Source of the DNA: Vagococcus lutrae
GTDB taxonomy: Bacteria > Bacillota > Bacilli > Lactobacillales > Vagococcaceae
DNA: 64,000 nucleotides
Assembly: GCF_003987555.1 (NCBI RefSeq)
Contig: NZ_NGJW01000009.1
Location: 1-64,000, forward strand
Direction of reading: 5' to 3'
Shown here piece after piece: positions 49,610 to 58,854 of this stretch (its first letter is position 1; each line of letters begins with the position of its first letter). Below the pieces are notes generated by a model. That model had not been told where the DNA came from and did not search any database. It worked only from the letters and a program-made list of their open reading frames with translations. Made by a program: the position numbers and the translations under genes.

Positions 49610-50983
49610 TTATTCATTATGTGGTAGTTTCTTCGCATAACCATCCTTATTTTCTTGACGGCTGCGCGCGATACCTAATGCATCGTTCGGAATATCTTTA
49701 GTAATCGTCGAACCTGCTGCAATAAATGCCCGGTCCCCAATCGTTACCGGCGCAACTAAGTTAGCATTACATCCAATAAACACATGGTCCCCTACTGTCG
49801 CACGGTGTTTATTTTTTCCGTCATAGTTCACAAAAACTGTGCCACAACCGACATTAATATGCTCGCCTAAGTCCGCATCTCCTACGTACGTTAGATGACC
49901 GACTTTGGTATTTGCCCCAATCGTAGTGTTTTTAATTTCTACGAAGTTTCCAATATGAACGTTTTCTTTTAAATCACTGTTTGGACGAATATGTGCATAA
50001 GGGCCGACATCTACCCCCGCAGCAATGGTCGCATGTTCAATCATCGAAGAGGTGACGACGACATTATCAGCTATCACACTCTCAACAATCTCGCTATTTG
50101 CTCCAATAACACAATTAGAACCAATTTTAGTGCGTCCACGCAAAGTAACGCCTGCTTCAATCAATGTATCATTACCAATTTCAACTTCCGCATCAATATA
50201 CGTTGCTGCAGGATTAACAAAGGTAACACCATTAACCATATGTTGATGATTAATGCGTTGACGCATTGTTTCCGTTGCTTTCGCTAACGCTACGCGGTCA
50301 TTAACACCAATTGATTCAGCAAAGTCAGCCATTTGATACGCCGCAACTTTCTTACCTTGTTGTTGTAACAATCCAATAACATCAGGTAAGTAATACTCAC
50401 CTTGATCATTATCATTTCCTACTTTTTTCAACGTGTCAAAAAGAGCTTGATTGTCAAAACAAAACGTCCCCGTATTAATCTCGGTGACTTGACGCTCTTC
50501 ATCTGTGGCATCACGTTCTTCTACAATTTTCTTTACATTACCCGCTTCATCGCGAATAATCCGTCCATAAGAAAAAGGATTAGGTGCTTCTGCAGTCAAT
50601 ACGGTCGCCTTCGCCCCTGTTGACTCATGTGTTTCAAAAAGTGCAGCTAAAGTCGACGCTTGTAATAGAGGCGTATCCCCACAAATCACAAGTGTTGTGC
50701 CTTCTTTATCAGCTAATAAAGCATCTGCTTGTAACACCGCATGCCCCGTTCCTAATTGTTCCGCTTGTAAGGCGTAAGCCGTACGGTCGCCTAACGCTTC
50801 CTTCACGCTTTCCGCACCATACCCTACAATGGTTACCACTTGTGTCGGTGCTAATGTTTCTACCTGTGTTAAAACATGATCGACCATGCTTTTTCCTGCT
50901 AACTCATGTAATACTTTATATTTTTTTGACTTCATACGAGAGCCTTGCCCCGCAGCTAAAATGATGGCATAACGATTTCCCAT
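49610..50983 (-). CDS. glmU: bifunctional GlmU: N-acetylglucosamine-1-phosphate uridyltransferase / glucosamine-1-phosphate acetyltransferase
   Basis: 457 residues from the ATG at 50983 (AAAGGGGG); a TTG at 50986 is also in frame. Uridyltransferase domain (about 1-230) with [23 protein letters not shown] and GDTPLL; left-handed beta-helix acetyltransferase domain (about 250-450) with hexapeptide repeats and catalytic His in PYAHIRP. Supplies UDP-GlcNAc for peptidoglycan. The purR-glmU-prs order is common in Firmicutes. Confidence 0.97.
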   Translation of the reverse strand: MGNRYAIILAAGQGSRMKSKKYKVLHELAGKSMVDHVLTQVETLAPTQVVTIVGYGAESVKEALGDRTAYALQAEQLGTGHAVLQADALLADKEGTTLVICGDTPLLQASTLAALFETHESTGAKATVLTAEAPNPFSYGRIIRDEAGNVKKIVEERDATDEERQVTEINTGTFCFDNQALFDTLKKVGNDNDQGEYYLPDVIGLLQQQGKKVAAYQMADFAESIGVNDRVALAKATETMRQRINHQHMVNGVTFVNPAATYIDAEVEIGNDTLIEAGVTLRGRTKIGSNCVIGANSEIVESVIADNVVVTSSMIEHATIAAGVDVGPYAHIRPNSDLKENVHIGNFVEIKNTTIGANTKVGHLTYVGDADLGEHINVGCGTVFVNYDGKNKHRATVGDHVFIGCNANLVAPVTIGDRAFIAAGSTITKDIPNDALGIARSRQENKDGYAKKLPHNE

Positions 50984-50998
50984 CAAAAAAATCCCCCT

Positions 50999-51826
50999 TT
51001 AATCTGATTCTTCTTGAAAATACGTTCCCGGAACGACTTGAATCGTTTTCGTCTGAGTGTCAACACTTTCTACGCACAGTAATGAGTAATAATCATCTAC
51101 TTGTTTGCGTCCACTAAAGTTTGACTCTGCAAAAACAGTCGTACCGACAAGCTCCGCACCAAACTCTTCAATCAAACTCTTCATACCGTTAATTGTGCCG
51201 CCGCCTTTCATAAAGTCGTCCACAATTAGTACTTTAGAGCCTGGTTTCAAGCTGCGTTTTGATAACTCCATCTTTTCTATACGCTCAGATGAACCTGAAA
51301 CATAGTTGACACTTACTGTCGACCCTTCTGTAATCTTAGAGTCACGGCGTACAATCACAAATGGAACGTTCAAATAGTATGAAACAGCTTGCGCGATTGG
51401 TACTCCTTTTGTTGCCACAGTCATGACGGCATCAATCGGTTGCTCCACATATTTAGAAGCAATCATATGTCCTACTTTACGTAGCAATTCCGGTTCGCCT
51501 AGTAAATCTGATAAATACACGTAACCACCCGGTAGTAAACGGTCACTTTCAGATAAGCGAGCACTCAATTCTTTCGCTACTTCTTCTGCTTCTGTCATGG
51601 TCATCTTAGGTGTATACACCACTCCCCCAGCTGCTCCTGGGTATGTTTCCAATAGGCCATAGCCACGCTCTTGAAATGTCCGCTTAATAATCCCCAAATC
51701 CTCACTAATCGACGATTTTGCTGACTGATACTTTTCAACAAAGTAGGTTAGTGAAATCAATGTTCGTGGATGTGTTAATAAATGCTGCGTCATATCAATG
51801 AGTCGCTCACTTCGTCTCACTTTCAT
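50999..51826 (-). CDS. purR: purine operon repressor PurR
   Basis: 275 residues from the ATG at 51826; in-frame codons further up (to 51856) are possible. Winged-helix N-domain (about 1-70: KVRRSERLIDMTQHLL, SAKSSISEDLGIIK) and phosphoribosyltransferase-fold C-domain with the PRPP loop KVLIVDDFMKGGGTING (about 200-216). PRPP binding relieves repression of purine genes; prs, the PRPP synthase, lies two genes downstream. Confidence 0.95.
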   Translation of the reverse strand: MKVRRSERLIDMTQHLLTHPRTLISLTYFVEKYQSAKSSISEDLGIIKRTFQERGYGLLETYPGAAGGVVYTPKMTMTEAEEVAKELSARLSESDRLLPGGYVYLSDLLGEPELLRKVGHMIASKYVEQPIDAVMTVATKGVPIAQAVSYYLNVPFVIVRRDSKITEGSTVSVNYVSGSSERIEKMELSKRSLKPGSKVLIVDDFMKGGGTINGMKSLIEEFGAELVGTTVFAESNFSGRKQVDDYYSLLCVESVDTQTKTIQVVPGTYFQEESD

Positions 51827-51949
51827 TGCCATCCCTCGTTCTTTCTTCTGTTTCATATTATTATATGATGAAACACATTCTTTTCATAGTTTTTTCAGCG
51901 ATTCACTTCCTATTATAACAGAAAAACAGCTTTTCATGAGAAGCAACTA

Positions 51950-51985
51950 AAAAAAGACATAGAATCACTACATTCTATGTCTTTT
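51950..51985 (-). terminator. terminator of the zinc ABC transporter genes
   Basis: Stem AAAGACATAGAAT / ATTCTATGTCTTT with a 6-base loop and T-run on the minus strand. Confidence 0.88.
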
Positions 51986-51987
51986 CA

Positions 51988-52815
51988 TTACGAAGTTTGT
52001 TGCTTTTTAAAAGCTACACGCAACTTTTTATAAAGGGTTAACAGTAAAAAGATAAAAATAAAAATTAACGTAATCGTTGCTCCAGCAGGCGTATCCCATT
52101 GATATGAGCCCACCAGTCCACCCAGCATACCTATCAAGCCGACAAAGATACTTGCGAGAATAACGTGATTAAAACTTTTACCAATACGCATTCCAATAGC
52201 TGCTGGTAGAACCATCACCGCAGAAATTAATAAGGCTCCAGCAATAGGAATAAGGACTGTTATGGCGACCCCCGTCAAAACGTTGAAAACAATCGACATC
52301 GTTTTAACAGGCAGACCATCGACATGAGCCGTTGCTTCATCAAAAGTTAAAACATACATAGGACGCTTGAATAAAAAGAAGCCGATAATTAATAAAACGA
52401 ATAAAAAGCCTAAAATTTTAATCTGGTCCCAACTAATCGTCACTATCGAACCGAATAAATATTCTTGAATACGCATGGCGTTATTTCCTTTATTTAAACT
52501 CATTAAAACTAAGGCGGTCGCCATACCACCCGACATTAAAATAGCTGTCCCAATCTCGGCATAGGAGCGATAAACTTGTCTTAACGCTTCTAAAATAAAA
52601 GCGGCAGCAATCACGACTAATAACGTTGTAATCGTTGGGTTCCAATTTACAAAAAAGCCGAGTGCAATCCCTGCTAGTGAGACATGTGAAAGTGTATCGG
52701 CCAGTAATGATTGTCGACGAATGACTAGAAAGACACCTAATAACGGGGCAATAACAGCCATCATACTCGCAGCAATCAAGGCTCGAATCATGAATTCATA
52801 TGAAAACATCGCCAT
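51988..52815 (-). CDS. adcB: metal (zinc) ABC transporter permease
   Basis: 275 residues, about nine helices, ABC-3/ZnuB family: [28 protein letters not shown] near residue 27 is the conserved coupling region. The start overlaps the end of the ATPase gene by 28 bases. Zinc as substrate is inferred from the Zur-like operator in front of the operon. No substrate-binding lipoprotein is encoded in this unit; in relatives AdcA is elsewhere. Confidence 0.88.
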   Translation of the reverse strand: MAMFSYEFMIRALIAASMMAVIAPLLGVFLVIRRQSLLADTLSHVSLAGIALGFFVNWNPTITTLLVVIAAAFILEALRQVYRSYAEIGTAILMSGGMATALVLMSLNKGNNAMRIQEYLFGSIVTISWDQIKILGFLFVLLIIGFFLFKRPMYVLTFDEATAHVDGLPVKTMSIVFNVLTGVAITVLIPIAGALLISAVMVLPAAIGMRIGKSFNHVILASIFVGLIGMLGGLVGSYQWDTPAGATITLIFIFIFLLLTLYKKLRVAFKKQQTS

Positions 52816-53471
52816 GGAGAATTCTCCTTTCTAACTAATCGGATATGTCGATCCGCGTATTTTTCTACATCTTCATGATCATGGGTAATCATTAAAATAC
52901 CTTTTTGATGTTCATGTGCATTGTGTTGCAATAGACGATATAAGTCCCCACGTGACCCCTCATCCATACCTGTCGTTGGTTCATCCAAAACAAATAAATC
53001 TGGGTCAGTCGCAAAAACACGTGCTAAAGCAATCCGTTGCTTTTGCCCGCCTGACAATTCCCCAATCCGCTTATGACGCATCTCCCACATGTTGACTGAC
53101 TTTAATGCTTTCTCTACATGCTCATGGTCGCGTGCGTTAAGACGCTTAAACCATTTGCCATGTTGATACCGACCTGATTCAACTAACTCTAATACAGTAC
53201 TTGGAAATCCTGCATTAAAAGAGGCAATCTGCTGTGGTATATAGCCGATACTTAAAGGTTCGCCTTTAATATTTTTATCCGCAATCCTAATCGACCCACT
53301 AGAAGGATGCAATAAACCGAGCGTATTTCGCAGTAATGTCGATTTCGCAGCGCCATTTTCTCCTGTTAAAATCACAAACTCTCCCGGACTAACGGTATAA
53401 GAGATATTTTCTAAAACGGGTTCATCTTCGTAATAAAAGGTAATATCGTTTACTTCTATATAGTAAACCAT
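52788..53471 (-). CDS. adcC: metal (zinc) ABC transporter ATP-binding protein
   Basis: 227 residues from the ATG at 53471 (GGGGAG upstream). Walker [12 protein letters not shown] (unusual Ala in place of Gly in the GxxGxGKST loop), ABC signature [13 protein letters not shown], Walker [13 protein letters not shown], and H-loop MITHDHED. Energises the AdcB permease. Divergent from the manganese transporter operon. Confidence 0.9.
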   Translation of the reverse strand: MVYYIEVNDITFYYEDEPVLENISYTVSPGEFVILTGENGAAKSTLLRNTLGLLHPSSGSIRIADKNIKGEPLSIGYIPQQIASFNAGFPSTVLELVESGRYQHGKWFKRLNARDHEHVEKALKSVNMWEMRHKRIGELSGGQKQRIALARVFATDPDLFVLDEPTTGMDEGSRGDLYRLLQHNAHEHQKGILMITHDHEDVEKYADRHIRLVRKENSPWRCFHMNS

Positions 53472-53492
53472 GTCATCTCCCCTTCCTTTTGA

Positions 53493-53515
53493 CAAAACGT
53501 AACAGTTACGTTTTG
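53493..53515. promoter_or_regulatory. Zur-like zinc operator of adcCB
   Basis: Perfect 11-1-11 palindrome: CAAAACGTAAC-A-GTTACGTTTTG. The GTAAC-n-GTTAC core resembles Zur/Fur-family boxes of Bacillales. It lies just downstream of the adcCB -10 box, where a repressor would block elongation or initiation. Confidence 0.75.
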
Positions 53516-53527
53516 ATTAACTTTACA

Positions 53528-53556
53528 ATAATAACACGTTACGAGAAAATCGTCAA
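53528..53556 (-). promoter_or_regulatory. sigma-A promoter of adcCB
   Basis: Minus strand TTGACG (53556-53551), 17-base spacer, TATTAT (53533-53528). Confidence 0.78.
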
Positions 53557-53586
53557 TCGGGATGCAACAATAAAAATTTAATAACG

Positions 53587-53604
53587 TTTTAGGCTTGCCT
53601 AAAA
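53587..53604. promoter_or_regulatory. DtxR-family (MntR/EfaR-type) operator of efaCBA
   Basis: TTTTAGGC-TT-GCCTAAAA, perfect 8-2-8 inverted repeat of the TTAGGnnnnCCTAA type bound by manganese-responsive DtxR-family repressors. It overlaps the -35 box of the efa promoter. Confidence 0.85.
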
Positions 53605-53623
53605 ATCTTTTTTGGTTTACACT
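53595..53623 (+). promoter_or_regulatory. sigma-A promoter of efaCBA
   Basis: TTGCCT (53595-53600), 17-base spacer, TACACT (53618-53623). Confidence 0.75.
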
Positions 53624-53655
53624 GTAATTACAAGAAAATAGAAGGAGGAACTCAT

Positions 53656-54408
53656 ATGCTTTCAGTAAAAAAATTGAATGTTTCCTATTATGGAACGAAA
53701 GCATTAAATAATGTGTCACTCGATTTACCTTTAGAACACTCTATTGGTATTATCGGACCAAACGGAGCTGGTAAATCCACATTATTAAAAGCCATCCTGG
53801 GAATTATAAAAAAAGATTCTGGACAAGTCACAATTAATGGTCAAAAAATAGACAGTTATCGCCAACAAATTGCCTATGTCGCCCAACGCAGTGAAATTGA
53901 TTTAACTTTTCCAATTAACGTCATGGATACTGTCATAACAGGTACCTATCCACGTTTACCTCTTTTTAAACATCCTGGAAAAAAAGAAAAAGCCATTGCT
54001 AAAGAAGCTTTGGAAAAAGTTGGATTAGCCGACCTTGCTCATCGTCAAATAGGTAACTTATCCGGCGGACAGCTGCAACGTGTTTTTATTGCACGTGCTT
54101 TAGCTCAACAAGCTGATTTTTTCTTTTTAGATGAGCCGTTTGTCGGAATTGATATGGCGAGTGAAAAAATCATCATTGATATTCTCAATGAGCTAGTCGC
54201 TGACGGTAAAACGATTATTACCGTCCACCATGACTTAAATAAAGTACAAGACTACTTTGATCATCTTGTATTACTCGACCATACAATTATTGGTGCTGGA
54301 GAAACAGAAGATGTCTTTAATCAACAAAATATCCAATCTGCTTACGGCCAAACACTTGGTAATTTGCTATTTAGAGAGGAGGAACCTGTTCATGGAAATA
54401 CTCTTTAG
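53656..54408 (+). CDS. efaC: manganese ABC transporter ATP-binding protein
   Basis: 250 residues. Walker A GPNGAGKSTLL (about 35-45), Q-loop VAQRSEI, signature NLSGGQLQRVFIAR, Walker B FFFLDEPFVGID, H-loop VHHDLN. First gene of an efaC-efaB-efaA (psa/mnt/sca-type) operon; AAGGAGG upstream. Its end overlaps the permease start. Mn rather than Zn is inferred from the MntR-type operator and the ligand set of EfaA. Confidence 0.93.
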   Translation: MLSVKKLNVSYYGTKALNNVSLDLPLEHSIGIIGPNGAGKSTLLKAILGIIKKDSGQVTINGQKIDSYRQQIAYVAQRSEIDLTFPINVMDTVITGTYPRLPLFKHPGKKEKAIAKEALEKVGLADLAHRQIGNLSGGQLQRVFIARALAQQADFFFLDEPFVGIDMASEKIIIDILNELVADGKTIITVHHDLNKVQDYFDHLVLLDHTIIGAGETEDVFNQQNIQSAYGQTLGNLLFREEEPVHGNTL

Positions 54409-55246
54409 TATCGCAGACGCACTGAATATGCCAGTTAGTATGTTTAATGCTCTACTCGCATCTGTCATACTTGGTATCACATCCGGTGTCTTAGGTAGCT
54501 TTATTGTTTTAAGACGACTCTCTTTAATGGGGGATGCCTTATCCCATGCCGTTTTACCCGGTGTCGCGGTTTCTTACATGCTAGGAATTAATATGATGAT
54601 TGGTGCAACGGCTTTTGGTTTACTTGCCGCAGTGCTAATCGAGTTTATTATTAAGAAAAGTAAAATTAAAACCGATACCTCTATTGGCATTATCTTAAGT
54701 TCCTTTTTCGCTTTAGGGATTATCTTGATTACCAAAGCAGAAAGTGGTGCTGACTTAAACCATATTTTATTTGGGAATGTGCTAGCCGTTACACCTGGCG
54801 AAATTTTACAATCTTTTATCATTATGGTCATTGTTTTAGGCATTATTAGTCTTTTATATAAAGAATTTCTAATTACGTCCTTTGACCCCGTTGTTTCACA
54901 AACTTATGGAATGAACACTGCCTTTTATCATTACTTATTGATGTTTTTATTAACTATCTTTACTGTCTCTGCTCTTTCACAAGTTGGAATTGTCATGGTC
55001 ATTGCGCTATTAGTAACCCCAGCCGGAACGGCTTATCTATGGTCAAATAAATTGTCTCATATGATCATCGGCTCATCTTGTTTGGGGGTTATTAGCGGAA
55101 TTATTGGCGTAATATTAAGTTTTGAGTACAACTTACCGACAAGTGCAGCTATTGTATTAGTCAGTGCTAGTTTCTTTATTGTTTCATTTATATTTTCACC
55201 AAAAAACGGCTTCTTTAAAGCCAAAGGAAAGGAAGTTACAGAATGA
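54392..55246 (+). CDS. efaB: manganese ABC transporter permease
   Basis: 284 residues from the ATG at 54392 (AGGAGG), overlapping efaC by 17 bases; the frame runs further up but without a ribosome site. ABC-3 family with LGSFIVLRRLSLMGDALSHAVLPGVAVSY coupling region and about eight helices. Forms the membrane channel with EfaC. Confidence 0.93.
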   Translation: MEILFSIADALNMPVSMFNALLASVILGITSGVLGSFIVLRRLSLMGDALSHAVLPGVAVSYMLGINMMIGATAFGLLAAVLIEFIIKKSKIKTDTSIGIILSSFFALGIILITKAESGADLNHILFGNVLAVTPGEILQSFIIMVIVLGIISLLYKEFLITSFDPVVSQTYGMNTAFYHYLLMFLLTIFTVSALSQVGIVMVIALLVTPAGTAYLWSNKLSHMIIGSSCLGVISGIIGVILSFEYNLPTSAAIVLVSASFFIVSFIFSPKNGFFKAKGKEVTE

Positions 55247-56181
55247 AAAAGTGGTTACTTGGATTAGTCAGTGTTGTAGCTGCTACAACGTTAGTAGCAT
55301 GTAGCGCGACTGACACATCAGATAAAGCATCAACAAAAAAAGAAGGAGATAAATTAGAGGTTGTCGCAAGTTATTCGATTATCGCTGATATGGTTGAAAA
55401 CATCGGTGGCGATAAAGTCAATGTGACGAGCATCGTCACACGTGGGACAGACCCTCACATGTATGAACCAACACCTGAAGATACCTTAAACGTGGAAAAG
55501 GCAGACATCCTGTTCTACAACGGGATGAACTTAGAAACAGGGAAAGGATGGTTCAACAAACTTTTAGAAAATGCTCGTAAAGAAGACGTAGCATTTTTAG
55601 TCACTGAAGGAATTGAACCCGAACATTTAACAGAAGAAGGTCAAGAAAACGAAGAAGACCCACATGCTTGGTTATCACTTGCAAACGGGATGATTTACGT
55701 TGACAATATTACTAAACGTCTTATCGAAATCGACCCTGACAATAAAGACTATTATGAAAAAAATCATGATCGTTACCAAGAAAAACTAGCGGCATTACAT
55801 GAAGAAGCCAAAGAAAAAATGGCGGCGATTCCTGAAGAACAACGTATTTTAGTAACAAGTGAAGGCGCATTTAAGTATTTCTCTAAAGCCTACGACCTAC
55901 GTGCTGAATACATCTGGGAAATCAATACTGATAACCAGGGTACGCCAGAACAAATGACTCGTATTACTGATATCGTCAATAGCGGAAACGTTAAAGCTTT
56001 ATTTGTGGAAACAAGTGTTTCTCCTAAAACAATGAAAGCTGTCGCTGCTCAAACAAAAGTCGATATCTACGACACAATTTTTACTGACTCCTTAGCAAAA
56101 GAAGGTGAAACAGGAGATACATACTACGACATGATGAAGTGGAATATCGATACTATTCATGACGGTTTAACACAAGAATAA
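55243..56181 (+). CDS. efaA: manganese-binding lipoprotein EfaA (PsaA/MntC family)
   Basis: 312 residues. Lipoprotein signal with lipobox LVAC (Cys20). Cluster A-1 metal-binding fold. The four ligand positions read His in TDPHMYEP, His in DPHAWLS, Glu in VTSEGAFKYFS and Asp in IFTDSLA: the H-H-E-D set of manganese-binding members (zinc binders carry a third His). ATG overlaps the efaB stop (ATGA). Homologues are adhesins or virulence antigens in enterococci and streptococci. Confidence 0.95.
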   Translation: MKKWLLGLVSVVAATTLVACSATDTSDKASTKKEGDKLEVVASYSIIADMVENIGGDKVNVTSIVTRGTDPHMYEPTPEDTLNVEKADILFYNGMNLETGKGWFNKLLENARKEDVAFLVTEGIEPEHLTEEGQENEEDPHAWLSLANGMIYVDNITKRLIEIDPDNKDYYEKNHDRYQEKLAALHEEAKEKMAAIPEEQRILVTSEGAFKYFSKAYDLRAEYIWEINTDNQGTPEQMTRITDIVNSGNVKALFVETSVSPKTMKAVAAQTKVDIYDTIFTDSLAKEGETGDTYYDMMKWNIDTIHDGLTQE

Positions 56182-56191
56182 TTAATTTTTA

Positions 56192-56236
56192 TAAAAAAAC
56201 ATCCGACTGCTTTAAAAGCAGTCGGATGTTTTTTGG
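56192..56236. terminator. bidirectional terminator between efaA and the EIIA gene
   Basis: AAAAACATCCGACTGCTTT / AAAGCAGTCGGATGTTTTTT perfect stem, T-run both ways. Confidence 0.93.
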
Positions 56237-56719
56237 TTAACTTAAGGTTAAGGTTAATACTTCTTCAGAAGCTTCCACTGTGCGTTCTGTCACAGCTGGC
56301 ATTTCTTTGACAGCGTCCATGTTTGTGACAACTACGACAACTGTAGAGTCTGTTTCTGTTTTAGCTAGTTCAGATAAATCCATATCTGCTAGCTGAGTTG
56401 TAGGGGATACTTTATCGCCTTCTTTGACGTGAATGGTAAAAGGTACTCCTTTTAATTCGACCGTATCAATCCCCATATGAACTAATATTTCTAAACCGTC
56501 GTCACTAGCAATCGTAATCGCATGCTTTGTCGGAAAGACGCTCAGTACTTTTCCTGAGACTGGTGAAAACACCGCTGAGTTTTCTGGACGAATAGCAAAG
56601 CCATCTCCTAACATCTTACTTGAAAAAACACCATCCCCAACAGTTGGTAAGTCTATTAACTGACCTTTCGCTACAGCATGACATGTTGCTTGTTTATTTT
56701 TTTTAAATCGTTTAAACAT
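56237..56719 (-). CDS. crr: free-standing PTS EIIA-Glc domain protein
   Basis: 160 residues, one IIA-Glc domain: GDGVFSSKMLGDGFAI, then the His pair in FPTKHAITI and LVHMGIDTVEL (the second is the phosphorylated one), ending HVKEGDKV...ADMDL. Takes phosphate from HPr and gives it to IIA-less permeases; MurP at 33026 is such a permease. GGAGGG upstream of ATG. Monocistronic; no IIBC nearby. Confidence 0.9.
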   Translation of the reverse strand: MFKRFKKNKQATCHAVAKGQLIDLPTVGDGVFSSKMLGDGFAIRPENSAVFSPVSGKVLSVFPTKHAITIASDDGLEILVHMGIDTVELKGVPFTIHVKEGDKVSPTTQLADMDLSELAKTETDSTVVVVVTNMDAVKEMPAVTERTVEASEEVLTLTLS

Positions 56720-56796
56720 TCTATTCCCTCCACACTCTCATCTTATACGCCTTTTATTATACGCTATATGTTAGCGACTGTTCAAACTTTTTTCGT

Positions 56797-57654
56797 TTAA
56801 CAATTCAACGTCCGAACAATATGAACTTCTTGGCAAAATCCTTTTAAGCCATTATAGACACGTTTTGCACGTGAATAATTTTGACACAAACCAAAAACGG
56901 TCGGGCCACTGCCACTCATAATCGCAACGTCTGCTCCATAACGCATCATGCGGTCTTTAATTTCTTGCACAACCGGACGACGTTCGATTGTCGTCGCTTC
57001 CATTGCATTTCCCATGTATTGAATCATGTCTTCATAACTTTCATTCAATATCGCTTCTTTCAATGCCTCGATATTAGGATGACTAATTTTTTCCATATCC
57101 AACTCAGCAAATATTTTACGCGTAGATACACTGAATGGGGGTTTGACTAGCACAACCCAACACTGTGGCATCGCAGGTAAACGCTCGACCTTTTCTCCAC
57201 GTCCACTGACAAACGCTGTAGAGCCGTACATACAATACGGAACATCTGTACCGACTTGAAAACCAATCTGGCTCAACTCATTTGTTTTAAGACCAAGCCC
57301 CCATAACTGATTTAAGCCACGTAACACAGCAGCAGCGTCACTACTACCTCCTCCCAGTCCAGCAGCAACTGGGATATTCTTTTTGATATCGACAAAGACG
57401 CCTTTAGAAATCCCACACGCTTCTTTTAATAATGCGACAGCTTGATAGACATTATTTTTAGCATCTACTGGCAAAAAGCTTGCACTGGTCTTCACTACAA
57501 TATCGTCTGTTTCTAATTCTTGAATAAACAACTTATCGGCTAAATCAACACTCGCCATAATCATTTCTAAGTCATGATACCCGTCATCTTCTCGTTTTCG
57601 GAGAACGTCCAAACCGAGATTGATTTTGGCAGGTGCTTTCTCAATAATTTCCAT
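56797..57654 (-). CDS. ispE: 4-diphosphocytidyl-2-C-methyl-D-erythritol kinase
   Basis: 285 residues from the ATG at 57654 (AAGGAGG); the frame extends upstream without a ribosome site. GHMP kinase: KAPAKINLGLDVL at the N-terminus, ATP loop IPVAAGLGGGSSDAAAVLRGLN (about 93-114), GADVAIMSGSGPTVFG near the C-terminus. MEP-pathway enzyme. Many Lactobacillales use the mevalonate pathway yet keep ispE, so its presence does not by itself show a complete MEP route. Confidence 0.95.
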   Translation of the reverse strand: MEIIEKAPAKINLGLDVLRKREDDGYHDLEMIMASVDLADKLFIQELETDDIVVKTSASFLPVDAKNNVYQAVALLKEACGISKGVFVDIKKNIPVAAGLGGGSSDAAAVLRGLNQLWGLGLKTNELSQIGFQVGTDVPYCMYGSTAFVSGRGEKVERLPAMPQCWVVLVKPPFSVSTRKIFAELDMEKISHPNIEALKEAILNESYEDMIQYMGNAMEATTIERRPVVQEIKDRMMRYGADVAIMSGSGPTVFGLCQNYSRAKRVYNGLKGFCQEVHIVRTLNC

Positions 57655-57743
57655 CGTTCTCCTCCTTTGTTGATCGGATGATCTCTTTAAAATATCATAC
57701 CATAAATTAGACAAAGAATAACCAAAAATACCCATAGTAAAAA

Positions 57744-57786
57744 ATAACAGGTAAGAGTCACATCACTCTTACCTGTCTTTTTATTT
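57744..57786 (-). terminator. terminator of the potABCD operon
   Basis: Stem ACAGGTAAGAGT / ACTCTTACCTGT with a 6-base loop and flanking T-run on the minus strand. Confidence 0.92.
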
Positions 57787-58854
57787 TCGATGCATTTTGA
57801 ATTCTAAAAACAAATCATTGTAAATCCCAATATATTCTGGCCCTAAATCCTCATAGACTTCTAAGTTAGCAATCACATCATCTTTAGGATAAAACTGTTC
57901 ATCTTCAGTGATTTCTTTTGGCAATAATTTTAATGCTCCTTTATTTGGAGTGGAGTATCCGATATATTCAGCATTTTGTGCGGCATTTTCAGGTTCCAAT
58001 AAGAAATTGATAAACGCGTAAGCTCCTTCAATATTTTTAGCTGTTTTAGGAATCACGATATTATCAAACCATAAGTTAGACCCCTCAGATGGGATAACAT
58101 AATGTAGATGTTCATTGTTATCGAGCATTTCTGAAGCTTCACCTGAGAAAGTTACCGCAGCCGCTGCTTCTTCATTAATCATATACATTTTAATTTCATC
58201 TGCGACAATAGCTTTGACATTATTCGGTAAAGAGTCCAGTTTATGCGCAGCTTTTTCTAGCAACTGATTATCTTTACTATTTAGTGAGTGCCCGTCACTA
58301 TTTAAAGCTAGCCCTATCACTTCACGTGCACCATCGAATAACATAACGTTATTCTCTAATTTTTCTTGCCACAAGTCATCCCAATGTTGCATTTCATCGG
58401 CTTTAATAACCTTGTCGTTATAAACGATTCCTAGTGTTCCCCAAAAATAAGGAATCGAGTAGACATTTTTGGGATCGAAGTCTAAATCCATAAACCGCTC
58501 ATCAATCTGTTCAATGCCTTTTATCTTACTGTAATCAATTGGGATTAACATTTTTTCTTTCATCATCTTTTGAATCATATACTCACTAGGGATTGTTAAA
58601 TCATACGCCGTGCCACCTTGTTGAATTTTGGTAAACATGGCTTCGTTTGAGTCAAATGTTTCGTAACTCACTTTATAAGAGGTTTCTTTTTCAAACTTTT
58701 TAATTAATTTCGGGTCGATATAATCTCCCCAGTTATAAATGGTCACCGTATTACCACTGGCGTAACCTTGAGAGCGCTGCATTTGTTGACTCGAGAAAAA
58801 TAACAATCCGATAATTCCCACTATGCCAATAACTAACACTTTTAAATTTTTCAT
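57781..58854 (-). CDS. potD: spermidine/putrescine-binding protein PotD
   Basis: 357 residues. N-terminal hydrophobic segment (about 4-20) followed by TVTIYNWGDYIDPKLIKKFE, typical of PotD/PotF; later YDLTIPSEYM, PYFWGTLGIVYND, and DNIVIPKTAKN with a ligand-binding Asp/Trp set. No Cys follows the signal segment (GLLFFSSQQMQ), so there is no lipobox; it would be signal-anchored or released. ATG overlaps potC stop (ATGA). Confidence 0.94.
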   Translation of the reverse strand: MKNLKVLVIGIVGIIGLLFFSSQQMQRSQGYASGNTVTIYNWGDYIDPKLIKKFEKETSYKVSYETFDSNEAMFTKIQQGGTAYDLTIPSEYMIQKMMKEKMLIPIDYSKIKGIEQIDERFMDLDFDPKNVYSIPYFWGTLGIVYNDKVIKADEMQHWDDLWQEKLENNVMLFDGAREVIGLALNSDGHSLNSKDNQLLEKAAHKLDSLPNNVKAIVADEIKMYMINEEAAAAVTFSGEASEMLDNNEHLHYVIPSEGSNLWFDNIVIPKTAKNIEGAYAFINFLLEPENAAQNAEYIGYSTPNKGALKLLPKEITEDEQFYPKDDVIANLEVYEDLGPEYIGIYNDLFLEFKMHRK

